From Pontibacter deserti (GTDB taxonomy: Bacteria; Bacteroidota; Bacteroidia; Cytophagales; Hymenobacteraceae): DNA of 64,000 bases. The notes under the pieces are model-generated. The model worked only from the letters and a program-made list of their open reading frames with translations. It made no database searches and was not told where the DNA came from. This document shows positions 53,279-62,303 of this stretch, one piece after another; position 1 is the stretch's first letter; every line of letters starts with the position of its first letter. Location: contig NZ_JALPRS010000003.1 in assembly GCF_023630255.1 (NCBI RefSeq), positions 310,001-374,000 on the forward strand, written 5' to 3'. A program made the position numbers and the translations under genes.

Positions 53279-54526
53279 TTATTTAGAGCGGATTGCAATA
53301 ACCGGATCAAGATTAGATGCCAGTACAGCCGGAATTATACCTGAGAGCATACCAATCACGGCGGATACGCCAAGGCCAAGTATAATGTTGCCAACAGATA
53401 AACTAATCTTCATCATGTCCTGAGGAATTATAGTAATAAGGAACACCAGGAATATACCAATGGCACCACCTAACACACTGAGGAACACTGCCTCGAACAG
53501 AAACTGGAAAAGGATAAAATAGTTTTTAGCGCCCAGAGATTTTTGTATCCCGATAATGTTGGTCCGCTCTTTTACTGACACAAACATGATGTTGGCTATA
53601 CCAAACCCGCCAACCAGAATAGCAAAGCCGCCAATTACCCAACCTGCAAGGCCAATCACATCAAAAAAACCTGTTACAGCCTGTGTAGCCATCTCAGGGC
53701 GGTTTATGGCGAAGCTGTCGTCATCCTGTGGGCGCAAGCCCCGAATGTTTCTCATCATGCCCCGTGCTTCGTATTCCAGTTCCTGCAGGCCTTCGTCGTC
53801 TTCGCGCCCTTTTAAAGCTATAGTTGTTCCTACTCCATCCGGGCCGGTATCATACATCTTACTGAATGCCCCAAACGGAATAATGCCCATCTGGTCAAAA
53901 TTAGGCATCCCAAACATGTTCTCACCCTGTTTTTCAACAACTCCAATTATTCTGAAACGCTGGCCACCCACCTTTAGCTCCTGGCCAATTGCCCCTCCGT
54001 ATGGGAAAAGCGCTTCAGCAATCTCTTTACCTATTACAACTACATTGCGCGATGCATCCACCTCCTGTGGTACAAAGTAGCGGCCTTCTTCAATCGGAAT
54101 CTCGCTAACCTTGCTGTACTCATAGGTCACGCCCATCAGTATTCCATCAGAGAAGCTATTGCTACGGTACTTGTAGGTGCTGCCGCCTTTATCTGCAAAA
54201 ATAGCGACCCCGGCATCGTTTACCATGTTACGGTCCATTTGCTTGAACTCGCGCATGGTTGGCTCTGGTCGCTGAAAATATTTCCACCAGGGATAGCTGC
54301 CTCCAAAGCTCCAGGGCCACTTCTGCACATACAACACTTTATCGCCGATAAAACTCATGCTGTCGCGCACGTTTCGCTCCAGAGAGTCTACCAGCGTAAA
54401 AACTGATATAATTGCGAAAATACCTATGGTTACACCCAGCAACGATAGCAACGTGCGCAGCATATTAGAGCGTAAAGCCTGCCATGCAAAACGAAAGCTT
54501 TCTACTATCAGGCGCAGGTATATCAT
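53279..54526 (-). CDS. ABC transporter permease, MacB/FtsX type
   Basis: A 415-residue permease with one N-terminal membrane helix (about 20-45), a large periplasmic MacB_PCD domain (about 50-270) and three C-terminal helices forming the FtsX domain (about 285-405). MLRTLLSLLGVTIGIFAIISVFTLVDSLE and VGGFGIANIMFVSVKERTNIIGIQKSLGAKNYFILFQFLFEAVFLSVLGGAIGI are characteristic. No ATPase or adaptor gene is beside it; the ATPase may be elsewhere. It is divergent from queA across 186 bp that hold two palindromes. Confidence 0.85.
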   Translation of the reverse strand: MIYLRLIVESFRFAWQALRSNMLRTLLSLLGVTIGIFAIISVFTLVDSLERNVRDSMSFIGDKVLYVQKWPWSFGGSYPWWKYFQRPEPTMREFKQMDRNMVNDAGVAIFADKGGSTYKYRSNSFSDGILMGVTYEYSKVSEIPIEEGRYFVPQEVDASRNVVVIGKEIAEALFPYGGAIGQELKVGGQRFRIIGVVEKQGENMFGMPNFDQMGIIPFGAFSKMYDTGPDGVGTTIALKGREDDEGLQELEYEARGMMRNIRGLRPQDDDSFAINRPEMATQAVTGFFDVIGLAGWVIGGFAILVGGFGIANIMFVSVKERTNIIGIQKSLGAKNYFILFQFLFEAVFLSVLGGAIGIFLVFLITIIPQDMMKISLSVGNIILGLGVSAVIGMLSGIIPAVLASNLDPVIAIRSK

Positions 54527-54587
54527 TTAGTTTTTATATCAGTTGAAGTAATTTTTTTAAAAGTAAGAATAATTCGGTCAAACTAAG

Positions 54588-54595
54588 TAAATTTG
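54588..54595 (+). promoter_or_regulatory. Candidate -7 element of queA
   Basis: TAAATTTG fits TAnnTTTG and lies 117 bp before queA. No -33 match at the right distance was seen. Confidence 0.35.
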
Positions 54596-54651
54596 CGGCT
54601 CGTTTTTTTGTTTATTGCCGGGTTAATTTTCCGAACTCCTGAAGGTCGCAA

Positions 54652-54695
54652 TACTGTTACAGTAACAAAGCCTTTTTACCATTTGGAATCCAAAT
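54652..54695. promoter_or_regulatory. Two palindromes upstream of queA
   Basis: TACTGTTACAGTA (54652-54664) and ATTTGGAATCCAAAT (54681-54695) are odd-length perfect palindromes in the spacer between the permease gene and queA. The second ends 17 bp before the queA ATG. They could be operators, or chance. Confidence 0.35.
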
Positions 54696-54712
54696 ACCGT
54701 AATATTTGATCT

Positions 54713-55759
54713 ATGAAATTATCTGAATTTAAGTTCGATCTGCCGGAAGAACTCCTGGCTACACACCCAACTGAAAACCGCGACGAATCGCGCATGATGG
54801 TGTTGCACCGCGACACAGGCAAGATTGAGCACCGCATCTTTAAGGATATCCTGGAGTATTTCGATGACGGCGACGTAATGGTAGTAAATGATACCAAAGT
54901 GTTTCCGGCCCGCCTTTATGGTAACAAAGAGAAAACTGGTGCCAAGATAGAAGTTTTCCTCCTTCGTGAGCTGAACAAGGATATTCACCTGTGGGACGTG
55001 CTGGTTGATCCGGCCCGAAAGATCCGTGTGGGTAACAAGTTATACTTTGGTGAAAGCGACCTGGTAGCCGAAGTTATCGACAACACTACTTCCCGTGGCC
55101 GTACCATTAAGTTCTTGTTTGATGGTACTGACGAAGAATTTTACAAAACTATAAACGACTTAGGTGAAACGCCGCTGCCGCGCTACATTAAGCGCGAAGC
55201 TGAGCCGGAAGATCGTGAGCGTTACCAGACAGTGTATGCCAAAAACGTAGGTGCTGTAGCTGCGCCAACTGCCGGCCTGCACTTTACAAGAGAAGTACTG
55301 AAGCGCCTTGAGATTAAAGGTGTGGATGTTGCTCCGCTTACATTGCACGTTGGTTTAGGTACATTCCGCCCTGTAGATGTGGAAGACCTGACCAAGCACA
55401 AAATGGATTCTGAGAACTTTATGGTACCTCAGGAAACAGCTGAGATGGTAAACAAGGCATTGGATAACAAGAAGAGAGTTTGTGCTATTGGTACAACAAC
55501 GATGCGTGCATTGGAATCTTCTGTATCTGCGAACAACCGCCTGAAGCCAAACGAAGGCTGGACTGACCGTTTCATTTTCCCTCCATACGATTTCAAGATT
55601 GCGAATGCACTGGTAACTAACTTCCATATGCCGGAATCTACGCTGCTGATGATGACAGCTGCTTTTGGTGGATATGACCTGGTAATGAAAGCGTACGAGG
55701 AAGCTGTAAAAGAGAAATATCGTTTCTTTAGCTACGGCGACGTAATGCTGATCCTGTAA
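54713..55759 (+). CDS. queA: tRNA preQ1(34) S-adenosylmethionine ribosyltransferase-isomerase
   Basis: Converts preQ1 in tRNA to epoxyqueuosine using the ribosyl part of SAM. The 348-residue length is normal. The N-terminus [25 protein letters not shown], the core [35 protein letters not shown] and the C-terminal [20 protein letters not shown] are all strongly conserved segments. No other queuosine genes are in the window. A terminator follows at 55792. Confidence 0.97.
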   Translation: MKLSEFKFDLPEELLATHPTENRDESRMMVLHRDTGKIEHRIFKDILEYFDDGDVMVVNDTKVFPARLYGNKEKTGAKIEVFLLRELNKDIHLWDVLVDPARKIRVGNKLYFGESDLVAEVIDNTTSRGRTIKFLFDGTDEEFYKTINDLGETPLPRYIKREAEPEDRERYQTVYAKNVGAVAAPTAGLHFTREVLKRLEIKGVDVAPLTLHVGLGTFRPVDVEDLTKHKMDSENFMVPQETAEMVNKALDNKKRVCAIGTTTMRALESSVSANNRLKPNEGWTDRFIFPPYDFKIANALVTNFHMPESTLLMMTAAFGGYDLVMKAYEEAVKEKYRFFSYGDVMLIL

Positions 55760-55791
55760 GTATAAAGTATAAACTACTTGTTAAATTATAG

Positions 55792-55818
55792 AAGCCCCAG
55801 CCATACAGGTTGGGGCTT
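55792..55818 (+). terminator. Terminator after queA
   Basis: AAGCCCCA-GCC pairs with GGT-TGGGGCTT around a short loop, followed by TTTT. Confidence 0.7.
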
Positions 55819-55820
55819 TT

Positions 55821-55965
55821 GTTATTAATTGCTGATTGTTAAATTGTTGAATGGTTAAATTGTTGGATCAGGATTATAAGATTAGCAGGATTTCTGAATG
55901 AATTCTCAAAATCTCTAACTTTATAACTCATATACTTTCAAACTCTTTAACTCCCAAACTACAAG
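55821..55965. repeat. Short repeat phrases upstream of the acetyltransferase
   Basis: Two types of short-period repeat lie here. ATTGCTGATTGTTAAATTGTTG-like text occupies about 55825-55870. A CTAACTTTATAACTC/CTTTAACTCCC heptamer-like run occupies 55901-55965, directly before the ATG at 55969. Confidence 0.5.
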
Positions 55966-55968
55966 ACT

Positions 55969-56610
55969 ATGGCCGGACCTAACCCAGATACTACCTTTCC
56001 ACTACCGCACCACCACAGACTGGTTTTTCTTAAAAACATCATTCAAAGCCCTAACATTATAGTTGGTGATTATACTTACTATGATGACCTGGAAGATCCG
56101 CACAATTTTGAGAAGAATGTGTTGTACCATTTCGATTTTATAGGTGACAAACTGGTTATCGGAAAATTCTGTGCTATTGGTTCGGGCGCAACGTTTATTA
56201 TGAACGGTGGCAATCACGAGACAAAACCGGTTTCTACCTATCCTTTTGCTATTTTCGGGAATGATTGGGAGAAAATTACAGAAGGTGTGGACCTGAAGGA
56301 TAAATACCCATCAAAAGGAGACACCAGGATTGGCAATGATGTATGGGTAGGGTATAAAGCTGTAATAATGCCGGGTGTGAAGATAGGAGATGGGGCAGTA
56401 ATAGCAACTAAAGCTGTTGTAACCAAAGATGTACCACCTTACAGCATTGTAGCAGGCAATCCCGCAGAGGTTGTAAAAATGCGTTTCCCGGAAGATACTG
56501 TAGCAAAACTGCAGCGAATAGCCTGGTGGAACTGGGATGCAGAAAAGATAACCCGAAACCTGCACCTTATAAACTCTGATGATGTGGATGCGCTTTCCGC
56601 ATGCCAATAA
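55969..56610 (+). CDS. CatB/Vat-like O-acetyltransferase
   Basis: A 213-residue left-handed beta-helix acetyltransferase of the xenobiotic (Vat/CatB) group. [62 protein letters not shown] is the family region, with the catalytic His in GNHE. Hexapeptide coils [46 protein letters not shown] are visible. Members acetylate chloramphenicol or streptogramins, but many chromosomal copies in Bacteroidota have no tested substrate, so I do not call it a resistance gene. The neighbours give no context. Confidence 0.88.
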   Translation: MAGPNPDTTFPLPHHHRLVFLKNIIQSPNIIVGDYTYYDDLEDPHNFEKNVLYHFDFIGDKLVIGKFCAIGSGATFIMNGGNHETKPVSTYPFAIFGNDWEKITEGVDLKDKYPSKGDTRIGNDVWVGYKAVIMPGVKIGDGAVIATKAVVTKDVPPYSIVAGNPAEVVKMRFPEDTVAKLQRIAWWNWDAEKITRNLHLINSDDVDALSACQ

Positions 56611-56628
56611 TAACCTGCCTGCAACAAA

Positions 56629-56705
56629 ACTTTCTAATTCTAACTTCTCTAACTCGTCCTTCCCAAACTCTTTATCTCCCAAACTATAAATCTTTCTAAC
56701 TTTGC
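56629..56705. repeat. CTAACTTT-type repeat run before ispD
   Basis: Repeated CTAAC/TTTCTAAC/AAACTC phrases fill this spacer. The last one makes TAACTTTG (56697-56704), a -7-like element only 4 bp before the ispD ATG. Confidence 0.5.
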
Positions 56706-56708
56706 TGT

Positions 56709-57392
56709 ATGGCGCAACAATTACCTGAATACGCAATTATAGTTGCCGGCGGCTCCGGAAGCCGGATGCAGCAAGATTTACCTAAGCAGTTTATACCTGT
56801 GGCTGGTAAACCGATCCTGATGCATACGATTGAGCAGTTCTACAACTATAACCCGCAGGTAAGGCTGATCGTGGTGCTGCCGAAAGAACAGTTGACTACA
56901 TGGAAAGAGCTGTGCCAGAAGTATAATTTCAAGCATTTTCATATGACGGTGCCAGGCGGTACTACGCGTTTTGGTTCTGTAAAGAATGGGTTAGGTGCCG
57001 TAATGGGAGATGGGTTAGTAGCCGTGCATGACGGTGTTCGCCCTTTTGTAGATACTGCAACTATAAAAGCCGCTTTTGAGATGGCAGCTGTTAAAGGAAG
57101 CGCCGTAGTAGCTGTCTCTCCCAAAGATTCGATTCGTGAATTAACAGCCGAAGGTAGTATAGCTGTACCACGTGCCAACTATAAACTGGTACAAACGCCA
57201 CAGGTATTTCAGGCTTCCATTCTTAAAAAAGCTTACGAGCAACCTGAACAGGATTACTTTACCGATGATGCGTCGGTAGTAGAAAGTATAGGAGAGAAGA
57301 TAACCTTAGTAGAGGGTAATTACAGGAACATAAAAATCACAACACCTGAAGACCTTATACTTGCCGAAGCGTTTGCAAAGGAGCAACTATAG
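56709..57392 (+). CDS. ispD: 2-C-Methyl-D-erythritol 4-phosphate cytidylyltransferase
   Basis: Third step of the MEP isoprenoid pathway: CTP plus MEP gives CDP-ME. The 227-residue protein has the nucleotide loop VAGGSGSRMQQDLPKQF (residues 12-28), VHDGVRPFV, and the C-terminal TTPEDLILAE. Its stop TAG and the stop of the opposite gene share the palindrome CTATAG (57387-57392), so the genes overlap by one codon each. Other MEP genes are not near. Confidence 0.95.
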   Translation: MAQQLPEYAIIVAGGSGSRMQQDLPKQFIPVAGKPILMHTIEQFYNYNPQVRLIVVLPKEQLTTWKELCQKYNFKHFHMTVPGGTTRFGSVKNGLGAVMGDGLVAVHDGVRPFVDTATIKAAFEMAAVKGSAVVAVSPKDSIRELTAEGSIAVPRANYKLVQTPQVFQASILKKAYEQPEQDYFTDDASVVESIGEKITLVEGNYRNIKITTPEDLILAEAFAKEQL

Positions 57393-58112
57393 TATTACTG
57401 GCCTGCCTGCTTCAAGGAATGCCTGATTCTCCAGTACAGTTTCTCTGGATATGACCTCAAGTATAGGTTCCGGTTTAGATAAGTTAAGCAGATAACCCTC
57501 CATCGGGATGAGGTTATGGAGGTCGTGGGTGATGCACAGTACAGTTTTGCTGCTTTCCTGTACCCAACTTTGCAATAGCTGAAATACCTTGTTTTTATAG
57601 TACACATCCAGCTGCTGGGTAGGCTCATCCAGCAGGTTTATACCTGCATCCTGCAATATTAGCTGCGCCAGCCAGACCAGTTGCTGCTCACCTCCTGATA
57701 AAGTTGTGAAATCGTGATCCTGAAGGTGTGTTAATTGCAGTTGTGCCAGTACGTTTGCAGCTATGTCGTAATCCTGGGAGCTATAATGCTCAAAGAACCG
57801 CTTCTTCCGGAACATACCCATCACAACTAAATCCAGTACTTTAATGGAGAAAGAAACGGTATTGCGTTGCGGCAGATAGGAGAGTACCCCTTTCTGGGTA
57901 GCGTGTGGTAACGTTTTCAGGTCGTGGCCCTGCACCAGTAGTTGGCCCTGGTAAGCTACCTTCTGCTGAAAAGTTTTAAAAAAAGTAGTTTTACCTGCGC
58001 CGTTATGACCAATAATGGCTACAAACGATGGGGCAGGTATAGAAAAAGAAAGGTTGCGGATCAGAGTACGTGACTCATAACCCGCAACCAAATTTTTTAC
58101 TTCAATGATCAA
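57387..58112 (-). CDS. ABC transporter ATP-binding protein, metal-type
   Basis: A 241-residue ATPase with Walker A GHNGAGKTTFFKTF, Q-loop LPQR, signature TLSGGEQQLVWLAQL, Walker B INLLDEPTQQLD and the switch His in ITHDLHNL. The Fe3+-siderophore/zinc/manganese class (FecE/ZnuC/MntB-like) fits best from QLDVYYKNKV. No permease or binding protein gene flanks it, so it must act with proteins encoded elsewhere. It is convergent with ispD, sharing the stop palindrome. Confidence 0.82.
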   Translation of the reverse strand: MIIEVKNLVAGYESRTLIRNLSFSIPAPSFVAIIGHNGAGKTTFFKTFQQKVAYQGQLLVQGHDLKTLPHATQKGVLSYLPQRNTVSFSIKVLDLVVMGMFRKKRFFEHYSSQDYDIAANVLAQLQLTHLQDHDFTTLSGGEQQLVWLAQLILQDAGINLLDEPTQQLDVYYKNKVFQLLQSWVQESSKTVLCITHDLHNLIPMEGYLLNLSKPEPILEVISRETVLENQAFLEAGRPVIL

Positions 58113-58122
58113 GCTTTGCTTA

Positions 58123-58206
58123 ATTATGAATTATAAATTATGAGTTATAAATTATAAGTGGCTGTGTAGGCCATTCATAGTTCCTAATTCTTAATTCGTA
58201 ATTAAT
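58123..58206. repeat. AT-rich phased repeat
   Basis: AATTATGAATTATAAATTAT (from 58122) and related ATTATGAG/ATTATAAG phrases lead into TAATTCTTAATTCGTAATTAA at 58185-58205. Similar phrases occur at 42573-42590, 42659-42679 and 7255-7280. Confidence 0.5.
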
Positions 58207-58207
58207 G

Positions 58208-58429
58208 TTAGTACTCGTCTTCGTTGAACATGAAGTCTTCCTTGGTAGGATAGTCAGGCCAGATCTCTTCGATGTTCTCGTAAGGCTGTCCGTCATCCTC
58301 AAGGGCCTGTAGGTTTTCAACTACCTCCATAGGTGCTCCTGAGCGGATAGAGTAATCAATTAACTCATCTTTAGTTGCAGGCCAGGGTGCGTCCTCCAGG
58401 TATGATGCTAATTCAAGTGTCCAGTACAT
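58208..58429 (-). CDS. DUF2795 small acidic protein
   Basis: A 73-residue protein typical of DUF2795 in Bacteroidota, with LASYLEDAPWPATKDELIDYSIRSGAP and IEEIWPDYPTKEDF. The chain is strongly acidic, ending FNEDEY. The family has no known function but is common and well conserved. The -7-like element TACTTTTG (minus strand, 58478-58485) lies 49 bp upstream. Confidence 0.9.
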   Translation of the reverse strand: MYWTLELASYLEDAPWPATKDELIDYSIRSGAPMEVVENLQALEDDGQPYENIEEIWPDYPTKEDFMFNEDEY

Positions 58430-58477
58430 AGTATGTGTTCTCCTTAACTAATTGTTGGCTATTTTCAAATTGGTTTG

Positions 58478-58485
58478 CAAAAGTA
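58478..58485 (-). promoter_or_regulatory. Candidate -7 element of the DUF2795 gene
   Basis: CAAAAGTA on the plus strand reads TACTTTTG on the minus strand, fitting TAnnTTTG. A CAAA at 58502-58505 (minus TTTG) gives a 16-bp spacer, slightly short. Confidence 0.45.
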
Positions 58486-58660
58486 TAAATAAATATAAAA
58501 ACAAAAATTTATACTTTAAAAAATTGCTTTTTTATTTGTTTTTAACAACACAACGCAAAAGATAAGCAAATGTTCATATCAAAGCGTTAATTTTTTAGAT
58601 ATACGCATAAATCTATAACAAAAGCTGTACTACGGCCTTTTTGGCAGAGTGTTAAAATAA

Positions 58661-58685
58661 AAAAGCCTGCACGCGGCAGGCTTTT
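58661..58685 (-). terminator. Terminator after the DUF349 gene
   Basis: A perfect 10-bp stem AAAAGCCTGC (58661-58670) with GCAGGCTTTT (58676-58685), followed on the minus strand by TTTTTTATTTT. Confidence 0.85.
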
Positions 58686-58707
58686 CAAGTATAAATCCGG
58701 AAGCAGG

Positions 58708-60027
58708 TTAAGCGTTGTTGCTATAGGCTCCCAGTTGCTCTTTAAATCCTTCTATCAGTTCCTGTTTGGTGTTGATCTTACGCTTAAAGTTACGGATCTT
58801 ACCCTGCAGCATGCTTCTGAAAGTATCGTTGCTTGGCGAGTCGCTGAGTTTGTCCAAGTTTTGCTCCAGTACTTCCAGTTCGTTTCTGTCTGATTTTATA
58901 AAGTCCTTTAACGCATTGATCCGAGCATGTAAACCTTCCGTTTCGTTCAGCTTTTCGTTATTTGCCTGCTGGCGTTTACGGATGTAGTGCTCCAGGCTGC
59001 TGGTTTCAAATATTTTGTCGCAGGCTTTTATAAACTGCTCCCATACTATATCTGATACAGCCGGGCTTACCGGTCCTACTTTTTTCCACTCGGCCTGCAA
59101 CTCTTTGGCTCGTCTTACAGCATCGTTCAGGTTGTGCTGCTGCAACAGGCCATTGGCTTCATCCACCAACTGCTTTTTCTTCTCGTAGTTGGTTTCATAA
59201 AACTGGTCGCGCGAAGCGTTCTTTTCATTGTTGATCTTAACCTTCAGGCGCTCAAAGAAATGGTTGTGTGCCCTACGGAAATCTGTCCAGAGCTTACTGG
59301 TAACTTTGCGCGGCAGGCTGCTGTCAATATCTTTCCACTGGTTTTGTAGTTGCTTCAGCTTAGCTGTTGTGTTTTCCCAGTCGTCAGAATTTTGTAACGC
59401 TATCGATTGCCTGATCAAGTCTCTATACTTATCATAAGCATAGTTCTGCATACGCTTCTTATCCTCAAAGAAATTCTTTTTACGCTCAAAAAAAGCCTCG
59501 ATAGGTGCCTTAAAGCGTTCTTCTATTTCTTCGGTCAGTTCTTTATCTACAGGGCCGGTTTTAATCCAGGTAGAACGTAGTTCTTTCAGCTTGTCAGAAG
59601 CTTCTTTCCACTCAATGCTATCCTGTAATGCTTCAGCTTCCTGAATCAGGCCTATTTTAATAGCCAGGTTTTTCTCCCGATTTTGCTTTATAGTTTCGTT
59701 TATATCTTCCTCAGCTTTGCTCAGGATATGATACATAGCTTCGAAGTCGCCGAGGGCATCGTAATTACCTATCTGCTCCTTCATATGCAGCACTTTCATC
59801 AGGAAAGAGCCTTTATTTTCAGAAGACGCAATACGCTCCAGTAATGAATTCACTTTCTCTCGAAACATTTCAAAGCGTTTCGCAAAGTAAATAAGCGATT
59901 CATTTTCAGATTCTTTTACATCACCTACCTGTCGGGCAGAATAATTCATGAAGGGTTGTAACCACACCTGCTGGTCCTGAATAAAGCCGTATTTCTGGGC
60001 TTCTTTCAATAGATCGTTGTTTTCCAT
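58708..60027 (-). CDS. DUF349 coiled-coil protein
   Basis: A 439-residue, largely helical protein with four or so DUF349 repeats. Each has a Trp-rich motif such as LRSTWIKTGPVDKELTEEIEERFKAPIEAFF, LQNQWKDIDSSLPRKVTSKLWTDFRRAHNHFF and LQAEWKKVGPVSPAVSDIVWEQFIKACDKIF. The chain is strongly charged with coiled-coil stretches near the C-terminus. Function is unknown; the family occurs across bacteria as cytoplasmic proteins. It is monocistronic, with its own terminator. Confidence 0.87.
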   Translation of the reverse strand: MENNDLLKEAQKYGFIQDQQVWLQPFMNYSARQVGDVKESENESLIYFAKRFEMFREKVNSLLERIASSENKGSFLMKVLHMKEQIGNYDALGDFEAMYHILSKAEEDINETIKQNREKNLAIKIGLIQEAEALQDSIEWKEASDKLKELRSTWIKTGPVDKELTEEIEERFKAPIEAFFERKKNFFEDKKRMQNYAYDKYRDLIRQSIALQNSDDWENTTAKLKQLQNQWKDIDSSLPRKVTSKLWTDFRRAHNHFFERLKVKINNEKNASRDQFYETNYEKKKQLVDEANGLLQQHNLNDAVRRAKELQAEWKKVGPVSPAVSDIVWEQFIKACDKIFETSSLEHYIRKRQQANNEKLNETEGLHARINALKDFIKSDRNELEVLEQNLDKLSDSPSNDTFRSMLQGKIRNFKRKINTKQELIEGFKEQLGAYSNNA

Positions 60028-60352
60028 TTTGACTGGATCGGGTTATGCGTCAAAAAAATAGGGTAAGCGCAACTTTTAAAACTAACTTTAGCATACGCAG
60101 CTTTAACTTTGGCGTTTTATTGATGTAGCCATACTACACAAATACGCACAAAGTTTGCCGATAAAGCTTGTTGCAAAGCAAGTATAAGTATACTTAACCA
60201 AACAGTATTTTACAAGTTTAACGATTTCGTAGCAATATTCTGAAGGGTATATGCATGAAAATTTACGATATTTGTAATTAATTGATAAACTAAAAAGTTA
60301 GCAGAGCCCTGCTTTGCCACTTTCCCAAAGTATAACCTGACAGAACGATAGC
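60028..60352. other. DUF349-ettA divergent spacer
   Basis: 325 bp without a gene. It includes a palindrome AAGTATACTT (60186-60195) inside an AGTATA-rich stretch and an approximate -7-like GATATTTG near 60265. I see nothing else. Confidence 0.5.
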
Positions 60353-62023
60353 ATGAGCAACGAAACGATCATTTTCTCGATGGCTGGGGTAAGCAAAGTT
60401 TACCCTCCCCAGAAACAAGTACTAAAAAACATTTACCTGTCTTTTTTCTATGGCGCTAAAATTGGCGTACTGGGCCTTAACGGTTCTGGTAAGTCAAGCT
60501 TGCTGAAGATTATTGCAGGTGTAGATAAGCAGATACAAGGTGAAGTAGTCTGGAGCCCGGGATACTCAGTAGGTTACCTGGAGCAGGAGCCGCAGCTCGA
60601 CCCTACCAAAACGGTGCGCCAGGTAGTGGAAGAAGGCGTAGCTGAAGTGGTGGCTTTGCTGAAGGAGTTCGACGAGATCAACATGAAGTTCGCCGAAGAG
60701 ATGACCGACGATGAGATGAATAAACTCATCGAGCGTCAGGGCGTGGTGCAGGAGAAACTGGATCACCACAACGCCTGGGAGCTTGATAACCGCCTGGAGC
60801 GCGCCATGGATGCGTTGAGAACGCCACCGGAAGATGCCATTATTGGGAACCTGTCGGGTGGTGAGAAGCGCCGCGTTGCCCTTTGCCGCCTACTACTACA
60901 AGAGCCGGATGTATTGTTACTCGATGAGCCTACCAACCACCTGGATGCCGAATCTGTGGATTGGCTGGAGCAGCACCTGCAGCAGTATAAAGGAACTGTA
61001 ATTGCCGTAACCCACGACCGTTACTTCCTGGACAACGTGGCAGGCTGGATTCTGGAACTGGACCGTGGCGAAGGTATTCCGTGGAAAGGTAACTATAGCA
61101 GCTGGCTGGAGCAGAAAGCTAGCCGTCTGGCTAAAGAAGAGAAGACAGAAAGCAAGCGCCAGAAAACATTACAGCGCGAGCTGGAGTGGGTACGTATGGC
61201 TCCGAAAGCCCGTCATGCCAAGTCTAAAGCCCGTATCAGCCAGTATGATAAGTTAGCCGGCGAAGATGCCAAGCAGAAAGAAGAAAAGCTGGAACTGTTT
61301 ATACCGGACGGCCCACGTTTGGGTGCCCAGGTAGTGGAAGCACATCATGTAAGCAAAGCTTTTGGCGATAAGCTACTTTTCGAAGACCTTAGCTTTTCGC
61401 TTCCGCAAGGTGGTATAGTTGGTATCATTGGACCGAACGGTGCCGGTAAAACTACTTTGTTTAAGCTTATAACTGGCCAGGAAAAACCAGATGCAGGTGA
61501 TTTTACAGTTGGTTCTACTGTGCAGATCTCTTACGTAGACCAGGAGCACGCGCAGCTGGACCCGAACAAATCTGTGTTTGAAGTAATATCAGGTGGAACT
61601 GAGCACATGATGATGGCCGGCCGTCAGGTTAACTCCCGTGCTTATGTAAGTAAGTTCAACTTCTCGGGTGGCGATCAGGAAAAGAAAGTAGACAAGTTAT
61701 CGGGTGGTGAGCGTAACCGTGTGCACCTGGCTATGACGCTGAAAGAAGGTGGTAACTTGCTATTACTCGATGAGCCTACCAACGATCTGGACGTGAACGC
61801 GATCCGTGCGCTGGAAGATGCCCTGGAGAACTTTGCAGGTTGCGCCGTTATTATCTCTCACGATCGTTGGTTCCTGGACCGTATCTGTACACACATCTTG
61901 GCCTTTGAAGGTGATTCGCAGGTGTACTGGTTTGAGGGTAACTACAGCGAGTACGAAGAGAACAAGAAGAAGCGTATGGGTGATATTGAGCCGAAGCGAA
62001 TCCGTTATAAAAAGCTGGTTTAA
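60353..62023 (+). CDS. ettA: Energy-dependent translational throttle protein EttA
   Basis: ABC-F ATPase that binds the ribosomal E site and gates translation by energy state. The 556-residue length is that of EttA. It has two ABC domains: Walker [11 protein letters not shown] and [12 protein letters not shown]; signatures [15 protein letters not shown] and [15 protein letters not shown]; Walker [12 protein letters not shown] and [11 protein letters not shown]. Between them is the linker with [32 protein letters not shown], typical of EttA, and no C-terminal extension. Terminator at 62046. Confidence 0.96.
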   Translation: MSNETIIFSMAGVSKVYPPQKQVLKNIYLSFFYGAKIGVLGLNGSGKSSLLKIIAGVDKQIQGEVVWSPGYSVGYLEQEPQLDPTKTVRQVVEEGVAEVVALLKEFDEINMKFAEEMTDDEMNKLIERQGVVQEKLDHHNAWELDNRLERAMDALRTPPEDAIIGNLSGGEKRRVALCRLLLQEPDVLLLDEPTNHLDAESVDWLEQHLQQYKGTVIAVTHDRYFLDNVAGWILELDRGEGIPWKGNYSSWLEQKASRLAKEEKTESKRQKTLQRELEWVRMAPKARHAKSKARISQYDKLAGEDAKQKEEKLELFIPDGPRLGAQVVEAHHVSKAFGDKLLFEDLSFSLPQGGIVGIIGPNGAGKTTLFKLITGQEKPDAGDFTVGSTVQISYVDQEHAQLDPNKSVFEVISGGTEHMMMAGRQVNSRAYVSKFNFSGGDQEKKVDKLSGGERNRVHLAMTLKEGGNLLLLDEPTNDLDVNAIRALEDALENFAGCAVIISHDRWFLDRICTHILAFEGDSQVYWFEGNYSEYEENKKKRMGDIEPKRIRYKKLV

Positions 62024-62045
62024 TAAATATCTGATTTTATATATA

Positions 62046-62077
62046 AAAAGCCGCTGCAGTAGTTGCAGCGGCTTTTT
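62046..62077 (+). terminator. Terminator after ettA
   Basis: A stem of AAAAGCCGCTGCA with TGCAGCGGCTTTT around a short GTAGT loop, followed by T residues. Confidence 0.85.
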
Positions 62078-62104
62078 GTTTATAGGTAGAAGTATAATTT
62101 AAAT

Positions 62105-62112
62105 TACCTTTG
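62105..62112 (+). promoter_or_regulatory. Candidate -7 element of the microprotein gene
   Basis: TACCTTTG matches the consensus. It would give a leader of about 185 nt before ATG 62304. The nearest TTTG upstream is 26 bp away, not ideal. Confidence 0.4.
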
Positions 62113-62303
62113 AAAGGATAGAGAATTGGTAAGGATTATGCGTAAAAAACCTTCAATGAAATTGTACTAAAATAATTATATTTTGTTACTTTTTGTGTTC
62201 TTTTATCTTGTGTTAACAAATTGATAACAAGGCTCGTAGCCATTAATATACAGAAAGCCAAAGGGATAAATTAGTTGTTCAACAAATTAAGCTTATCCTA
62301 ATT

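Noticed and set aside
55969..56610. Calling the acetyltransferase a resistance gene
   Set aside because: Fold and catalytic His fit the CatB/Vat group, but chromosomal relatives often have no tested activity, so resistance is not supported.
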